Source: Streptomyces sp. NBC_01429
Lineage (GTDB): Bacteria > Actinomycetota > Actinomycetes > Streptomycetales > Streptomycetaceae
DNA length: 64,000 bases
Reading direction: 5' to 3'
NCBI RefSeq assembly: GCF_036231945.1
Contig: NZ_CP109599.1
Location: 2,884,501 to 2,948,500, forward strand
Shown here: positions 47,044 through 55,020 of the stretch, piece by piece
Layout of the letters: every line of letters begins with the position of its first letter
Position numbering within the stretch: the first letter of the stretch is position 1
Translations under genes and position numbers: made by a program
Notes under the pieces: generated by a model
Database searches by the model: none
What the model saw: the letters and a program-made list of their open reading frames with translations, nothing else
Told to the model about the DNA's origin: nothing

Positions 47044-48033
47044 ATGCCGGACCGACGCCGCCGCACGGCGCTCCACCTCCCGCCGCCCTTTGGGCCGGTG
47101 CTGCTGCCACGGGAACGCCAGTCCTCTTCCACCGGAGCAACGGGCACCTCGGGCACTCCGGGGTCCTCCGATTCCCCGGGTGCCACGGGATCCTCCGGTT
47201 CCACGGGGGGCCCGGGTCCGACGGGGTCCTCCGACGACAATCCGTTCGCACCGCCGCCCGAGGGCACGCCCGACCAGCCCTGGCAGCCGCGCCACCCCGC
47301 GAACGGGGACTCGCCCGACGGCGACTCCGGCTCGGACTCGGGCTCGGGTTCCGGCTCCGGCTCCGGCTCCGGTCGGGGTGGCTGGGGCAGCCAGTGGAGC
47401 AGCCGCCAGCCCGGCCGCTCCTCGGGCGGCTTCGGCAGCCGCCCCGGGAACCAGAACGGACAGAACGGGCAGAACGGCCAGGGGGGCGGCAAGGACGGCC
47501 CCGAGGGCGGTCGCGGCGGGCTGCGCTGGGACCCGACGGACGTGTCCCAGCGCCGGGCCCGTTACGCGCTGCTCGCCGGTATGTGGGCCCTGTTCTTCGT
47601 GCTCTTCGACTTCCCGGAGATCGCGCTGCTCCTCGGCTCCCTGGCCGTGTACTGGGGCGCCAGCTCGCTCCGTGACAAGTCGAAGAAGACACGGGAAGAG
47701 GGGGAGAAGGCGGTCACCGACGGATCCTCCCCGGCTCCGGTACGGATGGAGAAGACCCCGCGGTCAGGGGCGCGGACCGACCCGTGGTCCGGACCGGACA
47801 GCACGGACCAGGGCGCGTCCCAGACGTCCACCCGGCCGCAGACGACGGCCGCGATCAGCGGTCTGGTGGCGGCCGGTATCGCTCTGGTGTTCGTGGCGAC
47901 GACCTTCACCGTGCAGCTGGTCTACCGCGACTACTACTCCTGCGTGAACGACGCCCTGACGAAGACGGGCCAGCTCTCGTGCAACGAGCTGCTGCCGCGT
48001 TCGCTGGAGCCGGTGTTCGGCGTGAAGGAGTAG
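47044..48033 (+). CDS. Actinobacterial membrane protein with Ser/Gly-rich N-terminus
   Basis: About 329 residues from ATG 47044; the true start is uncertain. Residues 25-165 are Ser/Gly/Pro/Asn-rich (SGSGSG and NGQNGQ repeats). Two adjacent helices follow (ALLAGMWALFFVLFDFPEIALLLGS region), then a polar stretch, a third helix (AAISGLVAAGIALVFVATTF) and a short C-terminal external segment with YYSCVNDALTK and LSCNELL cysteines. It lies between purN and DUF6350, as in Streptomyces core genomes from memory. No function is known. Confidence 0.75.
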   Translation: MPDRRRRTALHLPPPFGPVLLPRERQSSSTGATGTSGTPGSSDSPGATGSSGSTGGPGPTGSSDDNPFAPPPEGTPDQPWQPRHPANGDSPDGDSGSDSGSGSGSGSGSGRGGWGSQWSSRQPGRSSGGFGSRPGNQNGQNGQNGQGGGKDGPEGGRGGLRWDPTDVSQRRARYALLAGMWALFFVLFDFPEIALLLGSLAVYWGASSLRDKSKKTREEGEKAVTDGSSPAPVRMEKTPRSGARTDPWSGPDSTDQGASQTSTRPQTTAAISGLVAAGIALVFVATTFTVQLVYRDYYSCVNDALTKTGQLSCNELLPRSLEPVFGVKE

Positions 48034-48066
48034 CGGCTTTCGTTCACGGCCGCCAGAGGCGACCGG

Positions 48067-49860
48067 TCACGCGTCACCAGCACCACCACCGGCTCCGCCG
48101 CTCGGCCTCTCGCTCCCGCCGGAATCGCCCTCCTTGCCGGAGGACGGTTCCGGCGGAGTCGTCTCCGGGACCGAGGTCGGGGCCGGTGCGGGATCCGGGG
48201 CCGGGGTGGCCGGGGCCGCCGCCGGGAAGTCGGCCATCAGGCCGCCCGACGCCTCCTTGAACGACGCCCAGCGCGCCTCGCGGGCCCCGCGCTCGTGCCA
48301 GGCGTCGGCCGGCAGGAAGTCGTACGGCTCGGCGTCCGGATCGTCCAGCACACCCACCCCACCCGCCGCACCAGCACCCGCACCGGCACCGGCACCACCG
48401 GCGGCCGATGCCGCTTCGGTGCGTGCGCGCCGTCGCCAGGGCGCCCGCAGCCGGCCCCCGGCCGCCACGGCGCCGTCCTCGGCAGCCCCGGCAGTGTGCC
48501 CGCCGACGACGGCGCCGCCCACCGTCTCCGGATTCTCCCGCCGCGCCGCCCGCAACCGTCCCGACCGCCGCTCCCGCAGCCGCCAGGCCCGCACCAGCAG
48601 CGCCGTCGGCACCCCCAGGGGCACCGTCCACACCAGGGCGGCGGCGCCCGTCAGCCACCACACCGGGCCGAAGACCGCCAGCTCGCCCGTGCCGAGCGGG
48701 CCGCCCGCCAGCGCGGCCAGCAGCGCCGTCAGGACGGCGCAGACCACACCCCCGAGGGCCGCCGTCGACGCGGTGGCCCGGACGCCCCACGCCTCCTCCC
48801 GTACGGAGTACGGCGGCGCCGCGGCACGGACCGTGAACCAGCCGACCGCCAGCCCGGCGACGGCCGGCACCGCGCCCGCCGCCCAGTTCAGAGCCGTCCC
48901 GGTGCCGGACGGCACCGCCGCGAGCAGCGGGAAGGACGGCAGCGCGGGGCTGCCGACGACCCCGAGCGGGGTGGCGGTCGCGGCCGTACCGAGCGCGAAT
49001 CCCGGCCCCAGCCCGTACGCCGCGCCCCAGACCGCCGCGTTCGGCACCAGGGCGAGCCCCAGCAGCAACAGGGCGAACCGCCCCGACCAGTCCCCCGCGA
49101 GCCGCGCGAACGACGCGTGGGCCGGGTCAGCGTGCCAGCACAGGGAGGCCCCGACCAGCAGCGCGCCGCCGCCCAGCAGCAGCAGGGCGGCCGCGGCCCC
49201 GGCCCGCACCGCCGCCGCCGTCCGCCGCCGCGCCTCGGGCGCCCACACCGTACGGACCAGTGCCGCCCGTACCGCCCCCGGCAGCCACAGCGGCAGCGGA
49301 CCGCGCGCCCGGCCGTCGCCCGCACGCCAGGCCCCGGCCGCAGCCGAGAGCAGCGTCACCGCGGGCAGCGCGAGAGCGGCGCGCGCCGGGGGCGCGATGA
49401 GCGGCCCGCCCGCCGCCCAGAGCACGGCCGCCCCGCCTACCAGCAGGTATCCGCCGGACACCGTGCACACGGCGCCGATCGCGGTGAGCTGCGGACGCCC
49501 CTCGTCGGGTTCGAGCGTGTCCCGCGCCGCCCGGTACACCAGCCAGACCGGCAGGACGGTGAGCAGCAGGGGCATGACGCCGAGCGGCGCGGGGGCCCCG
49601 GAGAGGGTGTCGGGGCGCACCAGCTCGACTCCGTGCGCCAGCAGCCACAGCGCGGCGGCGACCCGCAGGCCGGGGCCGGCTCCGCTGTCCGGGTACGGCG
49701 AGATGATCCACATCGCCATCACGAGCACGGCGAGGGCCCCGAGTCCGAGGCCCGCGGCGAGGACTCCACGGAGAAAAGAGGTGGTCAGCGCGGCGGCCCG
49801 GCCGCGCTCCACGGCCGAGGCCGAGGACAACGCCGTGCCGCGATCGGTCAATTGGGTCAC
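48067..49860 (-). CDS. DUF6350 (PerM-like) multi-pass membrane protein
   Basis: A 597-residue protein with about ten to twelve membrane helices in the first 420 residues. The start [20 protein letters not shown] is typical of the family, annotated in places as cell division protein PerM. The last 150 residues are a disordered cytoplasmic tail with Pro/Ala repeats. Composition is extreme (Ala, Gly, Leu, Pro), and long antisense open frames cover it, but only this strand has family-like topology. A role in division or envelope integrity is by family name only. Confidence 0.82.
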   Translation of the reverse strand: MTQLTDRGTALSSASAVERGRAAALTTSFLRGVLAAGLGLGALAVLVMAMWIISPYPDSGAGPGLRVAAALWLLAHGVELVRPDTLSGAPAPLGVMPLLLTVLPVWLVYRAARDTLEPDEGRPQLTAIGAVCTVSGGYLLVGGAAVLWAAGGPLIAPPARAALALPAVTLLSAAAGAWRAGDGRARGPLPLWLPGAVRAALVRTVWAPEARRRTAAAVRAGAAAALLLLGGGALLVGASLCWHADPAHASFARLAGDWSGRFALLLLGLALVPNAAVWGAAYGLGPGFALGTAATATPLGVVGSPALPSFPLLAAVPSGTGTALNWAAGAVPAVAGLAVGWFTVRAAAPPYSVREEAWGVRATASTAALGGVVCAVLTALLAALAGGPLGTGELAVFGPVWWLTGAAALVWTVPLGVPTALLVRAWRLRERRSGRLRAARRENPETVGGAVVGGHTAGAAEDGAVAAGGRLRAPWRRRARTEAASAAGGAGAGAGAGAAGGVGVLDDPDAEPYDFLPADAWHERGAREARWASFKEASGGLMADFPAAAPATPAPDPAPAPTSVPETTPPEPSSGKEGDSGGSERPSGGAGGGAGDA

Positions 49861-49979
49861 GCCGCCATGCTGCCCACGACACGCGCTTTATCCACGTAAC
49901 AGGCGATTACTCGCCGTGTCGCTCAATATACGTTTATGTGCTTTTATGCCGAGGACAGCAGTGCTGCGGGGAGTCCCAC

Positions 49980-51398
49980 ATGACGCAGAACACCACGCGG
50001 AAAGCCGCCGAACCGGCCGCCACCGCCATCCCCGGCGCTCCCGACGCCTCGCTGCCCTCCCCCACGGAGCGCCGCAGACTGCGTGAGGCGAAGTCGATGA
50101 CCGAGAAGCAGGTCGCGACGGCGGTGGGTGTCACCCGGTCCACGATCCGGTCCTGGGAGACCGGCCGTACGACTCCCCGGGGGCGCAAGGGGGAGACGTA
50201 CGCGAAGCTGCTCGCCGGGATCGAGGCGGAGCTGCGGGAGAGGGCGGCGCAGGCGAGGAAGGCCGAACGGGAGGCGGTGAAGGCGGCCCAGGCGCGCTCG
50301 GCGGCGCGTCTGCACAGCACCCACGGCTCCCAGGCCGGGAGCCCGCCGCCGGATGGCCCGGAGACGCGTACCGATACCGAGGCCGGTCCCCCGGTCCCGG
50401 CCCCGGTCCTTGTCTCCGCCACGCCCGATACCGGAACCGAAACGGAGACGGAAACAGGGGCGGCCGCCGCGCCCCAGCCGGATGCCGGCCGCGCGGCCGC
50501 CCACGGGAGCGGGACCCGGCCCGAGCCCGAGGCCGAGGCCGAGCCCGAGGCCACGCCCGACACGCCCGCCACGCCCCTGCCCGTACCGACCACACCCGAC
50601 CAGGCGTTCGACGTGCTCTACACGCACTCCGCGCCGTCCCTCGCCCGCCAGACGTTCCTGCTCACCGGGCGGCGTGCGCTGTCCAAGGAATCCGTCGAGC
50701 AGGCGTTCCATCTCGCCTGGCAGCGCTGGCCGGAGGTCGCCGTCGACCGGGACCCGGCGGGGTGGGTACGGGTCGCCGCGTACGAGTACGCCATGTCGCC
50801 CTGGCACAAGATGCGCCGCGCCCACCGGCGTCCCGACCGGGCGGGGCCCGGCGAGGGTCAGGGGCCCGGCGCGAAGGCGCTGCACGAGGCGCTGCTGGCC
50901 CTGCCGCCCTCGTACCGCCGCACGCTGCTGCTCTACGACGGACTGGGGCTGAACCTGCCGGAGACCGCGGCCGAGACCGAGGCGAGCACCCCGGCCACCG
51001 TCAACCGGCTGACGCACGCCCGCGACGCGGTCGCCGCGCGGCTGCCCGAGCTGGCCGACCCGGATGTGCTGCACGAGCGTCTCGGCGCGCTCGCGCGTAC
51101 GGTGACGCCGCCGAAGCTCGCTCCGCCCCTCACCGTGAGGTCGCGCAGCGAGCGGCGGATCCGGCTCTGGACCCGGGCCGCCATCGCCTTCACGGCGCTG
51201 ATCCTGGGGGCCACGTCGTTCACGCTGGCCACCGCCCCGACGCACTACGAGCCCCGGCTCGCGGCGGGGCAGCCGGTCGGCGGGGTGCCGGTCGCGGCGG
51301 GTCCGCAGCGGCTGAGCCCGCAGGACCTGAAGCTGCGCGACCGGCTGCGCGCCGAACCGATGAAGGGCCCGTACCGCCTCGTACCGCGCCCGGTCTGA
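49980..51398 (+). CDS. HTH protein fused to a sigma-factor-like domain and a membrane helix
   Basis: A 472-residue protein. The XRE-like HTH is KQVATAVGVTRSTIRSWETG (residues 40-75). A charged helix rich in Ala/Arg/Glu (80-110) and an acidic, Pro/Thr-rich linker (110-205) follow. Residues 210-365 resemble a degenerate ECF sigma factor: FDVLYTHSAPSLARQTFLLT, AFHLAWQRWPEVAVDRDPAG, then ALLALPPSYRRTLLLYDGLG as the region-4-like part. A single membrane helix (ALILGATSFTLATA region, near 410) and a short outer tail end the protein. GGGGAG precedes ATG 49980. The combination suggests a membrane-tethered transcription regulator; activity as a true sigma factor is unproven. Confidence 0.82.
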   Translation: MTQNTTRKAAEPAATAIPGAPDASLPSPTERRRLREAKSMTEKQVATAVGVTRSTIRSWETGRTTPRGRKGETYAKLLAGIEAELRERAAQARKAEREAVKAAQARSAARLHSTHGSQAGSPPPDGPETRTDTEAGPPVPAPVLVSATPDTGTETETETGAAAAPQPDAGRAAAHGSGTRPEPEAEAEPEATPDTPATPLPVPTTPDQAFDVLYTHSAPSLARQTFLLTGRRALSKESVEQAFHLAWQRWPEVAVDRDPAGWVRVAAYEYAMSPWHKMRRAHRRPDRAGPGEGQGPGAKALHEALLALPPSYRRTLLLYDGLGLNLPETAAETEASTPATVNRLTHARDAVAARLPELADPDVLHERLGALARTVTPPKLAPPLTVRSRSERRIRLWTRAAIAFTALILGATSFTLATAPTHYEPRLAAGQPVGGVPVAAGPQRLSPQDLKLRDRLRAEPMKGPYRLVPRPV

Positions 51399-51420
51399 GA
51401 ACGGTCCGGGCACGGCCGGA

Positions 51421-51466
51421 ACGCGCGTGGGCCCGCACCCCTGTCAGGGTGCGGGCCCACGCGCGT
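51421..51466. terminator. 20-bp perfect hairpin, bidirectional
   Basis: ACGCGCGTGGGCCCGCACCC pairs with all 20 bases of 51447-51466 across the 6-nt loop CTGTCA. It separates the HTH/sigma-like gene from sucD, which converge. Confidence 0.92.
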
Positions 51467-51483
51467 GGTGCAGGGTCCAGGTG

Positions 51484-52368
51484 TCAGCCGGCGAGGATGG
51501 CGCGGGCGAGCCCGGCCGTCTCGGTCGGCGTCTTGCCGACCTTCACACCGGCGGCCTCCAGGGCCTCCTTCTTCGCCTGGGCCGTGCCGGAGGAACCGGA
51601 GACGATGGCGCCGGCGTGGCCCATGGTCTTGCCCTCGGGCGCGGTGAAGCCCGCGACGTAGCCGACGACCGGCTTGGTGACGTTCTTCGCGATGTAGTCG
51701 GCCGCGCGCTCCTCGGCGTCGCCGCCGATCTCGCCGATCATCACGATGAGGTCGGTCTCGGGGTCGGCCTCGAACGCGGCGAGCGCGTCGATGTGCGTCG
51801 TACCGATGACCGGGTCGCCACCGATGCCGACGGCCGAGGAGAAGCCGATGTCCCGCAGCTCGTACATCATCTGGTAGGTCAGCGTGCCGGACTTGGACAC
51901 GAGACCGATGCGGCCGGGCTTGGTGATGTCGCCCGGGATGATGCCGGCGTTGGACTGACCGGGGGTGATCAGGCCGGGACAGTTCGGACCGATGATGCGG
52001 GTCTTGTTGCCCTTGCTGCCCGCGTACGCCCAGAAGGCGGCGGAGTCGTGGACCGCGATGCCCTCGGTGATCACGACGGCGAGACCGATCTCGGCGTCGA
52101 TGGCCTCGACGACGGCGGCCTTGGCGAAGGCCGGCGGCACGAAGACGACGGAGACGTCGGCGCCGGTCTTCTCGATGGCCTCGGCCACGGAGCCGAAGAC
52201 GGGTACGGAGGTGCCGTCGAAGTCGACGGACGTACCGGCCTTACGGGGGTTCACGCCGCCGACGATGTTGGTGCCGTCGGCGAGCATGAGCTTGGTGTGC
52301 TTCATGCCGGTGGCGCCGGTCATCCCCTGGACGATGACCTTGCTTTCCTTGGTCAGGAAAATAGCCAT
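51484..52368 (-). CDS. sucD: Succinate-CoA ligase alpha subunit
   Basis: A 294-residue subunit. CoA-binding domain: [20 protein letters not shown] and [19 protein letters not shown]. The phosphohistidine loop is [18 protein letters not shown]. With SucC it converts succinyl-CoA, ADP/GDP and phosphate to succinate and NTP in the TCA cycle. It is 21 bp after sucC in the same transcript. Confidence 0.97.
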   Translation of the reverse strand: MAIFLTKESKVIVQGMTGATGMKHTKLMLADGTNIVGGVNPRKAGTSVDFDGTSVPVFGSVAEAIEKTGADVSVVFVPPAFAKAAVVEAIDAEIGLAVVITEGIAVHDSAAFWAYAGSKGNKTRIIGPNCPGLITPGQSNAGIIPGDITKPGRIGLVSKSGTLTYQMMYELRDIGFSSAVGIGGDPVIGTTHIDALAAFEADPETDLIVMIGEIGGDAEERAADYIAKNVTKPVVGYVAGFTAPEGKTMGHAGAIVSGSSGTAQAKKEALEAAGVKVGKTPTETAGLARAILAG

Positions 52369-52389
52369 GGTGTTGGAGTCCCTGTCCTT

Positions 52390-53565
52390 TTACTTGGCCG
52401 CGGCCAGCTCGGCGGCCTTGTCGGCCGCGCCGTCCATGGTGTCCACGCGCTGCACGAGCGGGTGGTTCGCGTCGGACAGGATCTTGCGACCCAGCTCCGC
52501 GTTGTTGCCGTCAAGACGCACGACCAGCGGCTTCTCGACCTTCTCGCCCTTGGTCCTGAGCAGCTCCAGCGCCTGGACGATGCCGTTGGCGACCTCGTCG
52601 CACGCGGTGATACCACCGAAGACGTTGACGAACACGGACTTGACGTCCGGGTCGCCGAGGATGATCTCCAGGCCGTTCGCCATGACCTCGGCCGAGGCGC
52701 CGCCGCCGATGTCGAGGAAGTTGGCGGGCTTCACGCCGCCGTGGGCCTCACCGGCGTACGCGACGACGTCGAGGGTCGACATGACCAGACCCGCGCCGTT
52801 GCCGATGATGCCGACCTCGCCGTCGAGCTTGACGTAGTTGAGGTTCTTGGCCTTGGCGGCGGCCTCCAGCGGGTTGGCCGCGGCCTTGTCCTCCAGCGCG
52901 TCGTGCTCGGGCTGGCGGAACTCGGCGTTCTCGTCGAGCGAGACCTTGCCGTCGAGCGCGATGATCTTGCCGTCGCCGGACTTGATCAGCGGGTTGACCT
53001 CGACGAGGAGGGCGTCCTCCTTGATGAAGACGGTCCACAGCTTCTGGAGCACGTCCGCGACCTGGTCGGCGATCTCGGCCGGGAACTTCGCGGCGGCGAC
53101 GATCTCGGCGGCCTTCTCGGGGGTGCAGCCCTCGTTGGCGTCGACCGGGATCTTGGCCAGCGCGTCGGGGTTCTCCTCCGCGACGACCTCGATCTCCACG
53201 CCGCCCTCGACGGAGGCCATGGCGAGGAAGGTGCGGTTGGTGCGGTCCAGCAGGAAGGAGACGTAGTACTCCTCCGCGATGTCCGCGGTCTGGGCGAGCA
53301 TCACCTTGTGGACCGTGTGGCCCTTGATGTCCATGCCCAGGATCTGACCGGCCTTCTCCACCGCGTCGGCGGCGTCGGAGGCCAGCTTCACGCCACCGGC
53401 CTTGCCACGGCCACCGACCTTGACCTGCGCCTTGACGACGGCCTTGCCGCCGAGACGCTCCGTCACCTCGCGCGCCGCTTCAGGCGTCTCGATGACTTCA
53501 CCGGCCAGCACCGGTACACCGTGCTTGGCGAAGAGGTCCCTCGCCTGATACTCGAACAGGTCCAC
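52390..53565 (-). CDS. sucC: Succinate-CoA ligase beta subunit
   Basis: A 391-residue ATP-grasp subunit. GTG 53565 starts the family N-terminus [19 protein letters not shown], with an AAGGGACGG-like ribosome site upstream. Nucleotide-binding residues fall in [20 protein letters not shown], and the C-terminal [18 protein letters not shown] is conserved. Paired with sucD. Tandem Crp-like sites lie about 190-230 bp upstream. Confidence 0.96.
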   Translation of the reverse strand: MDLFEYQARDLFAKHGVPVLAGEVIETPEAAREVTERLGGKAVVKAQVKVGGRGKAGGVKLASDAADAVEKAGQILGMDIKGHTVHKVMLAQTADIAEEYYVSFLLDRTNRTFLAMASVEGGVEIEVVAEENPDALAKIPVDANEGCTPEKAAEIVAAAKFPAEIADQVADVLQKLWTVFIKEDALLVEVNPLIKSGDGKIIALDGKVSLDENAEFRQPEHDALEDKAAANPLEAAAKAKNLNYVKLDGEVGIIGNGAGLVMSTLDVVAYAGEAHGGVKPANFLDIGGGASAEVMANGLEIILGDPDVKSVFVNVFGGITACDEVANGIVQALELLRTKGEKVEKPLVVRLDGNNAELGRKILSDANHPLVQRVDTMDGAADKAAELAAAK

Positions 53566-53755
53566 GCGCGTCCGTCCCTTGTCTTTAAAAACCGCAGCCT
53601 GGTGATCGCGGGTTCGTTGTCTGCGTGGGCGTGCCGCGGAGGGCAACGTGACTGCGCTGTCACTGAGGAAGGCGTACACACGGTCCGGTACGCGGCATGT
53701 CCGCCTCGCAGGTTATCCCCGTGGGCCGTGGGTCCGTAAATCGCAGATCACAGAT

Positions 53756-53795
53756 GAGCGGTGATACCGGTCACAGAGCGGTGATACCTGTCACA
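53756..53795. promoter_or_regulatory. Two tandem Crp-like sites upstream of sucC
   Basis: Two 20-bp direct repeats differ at one base. Each contains a sequence fitting the Streptomyces Crp consensus GTG-N6-GNCAC: GTGATACCGGTCAC (53761-53774) and GTGATACCTGTCAC (53781-53794). Centres are 20 bp apart, two helical turns, so two dimers could bind the same face. The only start codon they precede is that of sucC; the gene on the other side ends here. Confidence 0.65.
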
Positions 53796-53829
53796 TCTCG
53801 CACTGACGCACCCCTTGTCACCTCGGCTG

Positions 53830-55020
53830 TCACCTCGGCAGCTCCGGGTCGGGGACGGGTATCGGGCGCCTCTCGATCGCCGCCGCCATCACCTCGGGGA
53901 AGAGGTCCGGGGTGCAGGCGAACGCGGGTGCGCCGAGGGCGGCGAGGGCCGCCGCGTGCTCACGGTCGTACGCGGGCGCGCCCTCGTCCGACAGCGCGAG
54001 CAGCGCCACGAACCCGACGCCGGACGCCTTCATCGCGGCGACCCGCTTGAGCATCTCGTCCCGTATCCCTCCCTCGTAGAGGTCGCTGATGAGGACGACG
54101 ACGGTGTCGGCCGGCCGGGTGATCTTCGACTGGCAGTACGCGAGCGCCCGGTTGATGTCGGTACCGCCGCCGAGCTGCGTGCCGAACAGGACGTCGACCG
54201 GGTCGTCCAGCTGGTCGGTCAGGTCGGCCACGGCCGTGTCGAAGACGACCAGCCGGGTCGCGAGGGACCGCATGGACGCCAGGACGGCGCCGAAGACGGA
54301 GGCGTAGACGACCGAGGCGGCCATCGACCCCGACTGGTCGATGCAGAGGACGACTTCCTTCTTCACGGACTGCGCGGCCCTGCCGTATCCGATCAGCCGC
54401 TCGGGGACGACCGTGCGCCGCTCGGGCAGATAGTTCTTGAGGTTGGCCCGGATCGTGCGGTCCCAGTCGATGTCCCGGTGGCGCGGTCTGCTGACCCGCG
54501 CGGACCGGTCGAGGGCGCCGGTGAGGGTGGCCCTGGTGCGGGTGGCGAGGTGCTTCTCGATGTCCTGGACGACCTTGCGCACGACGGCGCGGGCGGTCTC
54601 CCTGGTCGTCTCGGGCATCGCCTTGTTGAGCGAGAGCAGGGTGGAGACGAGATGGACGTCGGGCTCCACCGCCTCCAGCATCTCCGGCTCCAGCAGCAGC
54701 GAGGCGAGTCCGAGCCGGTCGATCGCGTCACGCTGCATGACCTGGACGACGGAGCTCGGGAAGTACGTACGGATGTCGCCGAGCCAGCGCGCCACGGACG
54801 GCGCGGAGGCGCCGAGCCCCGCCGTCCGCCGGCCGTCCCGGCCGCCGCCGCGGTCGGCTCCGTACAGCGCGGCGAGCGCGGAGTCCATCGCCGCGTCCGT
54901 GCCGGAGAGCGTGTGCCCCGTACCGTCGGCGCCCGCCCCGCCGAGCACCATCCGCCAGCGGCGCAGCCGCTCGCCGCCGCCGGTGTCGCTCTCGTTGTCG
55001 ATGTCGATGTCTGCGGTCAT
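53830..55020 (-). CDS. VWA-domain protein of a MoxR-type operon
   Basis: A 396-residue protein. The N-terminal helical part (to about 215) contains RWRMVLGG and HRDIDWDRTIRANLKNYLP. The C-terminal von Willebrand A domain carries a complete MIDAS: DQSGSM (Asp228, Ser230, Ser232), the Thr of GGGTDINRAL and the Asp of LISDLYEGG. VWA proteins of this kind are adaptors for MoxR AAA+ ATPases. Third gene of the MoxR-DUF5682-VWA operon, with a 4-bp overlap to DUF5682. Confidence 0.9.
   Translation of the reverse strand: MTADIDIDNESDTGGGERLRRWRMVLGGAGADGTGHTLSGTDAAMDSALAALYGADRGGGRDGRRTAGLGASAPSVARWLGDIRTYFPSSVVQVMQRDAIDRLGLASLLLEPEMLEAVEPDVHLVSTLLSLNKAMPETTRETARAVVRKVVQDIEKHLATRTRATLTGALDRSARVSRPRHRDIDWDRTIRANLKNYLPERRTVVPERLIGYGRAAQSVKKEVVLCIDQSGSMAASVVYASVFGAVLASMRSLATRLVVFDTAVADLTDQLDDPVDVLFGTQLGGGTDINRALAYCQSKITRPADTVVVLISDLYEGGIRDEMLKRVAAMKASGVGFVALLALSDEGAPAYDREHAAALAALGAPAFACTPDLFPEVMAAAIERRPIPVPDPELPR

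Noticed and set aside
53650..53667. GTGAC-N6-GTCAC palindrome before sucC as a third Crp site
   Set aside because: The half-site spacing is two bases too long for GTG-N6-GNCAC, so it was not counted with the tandem sites.
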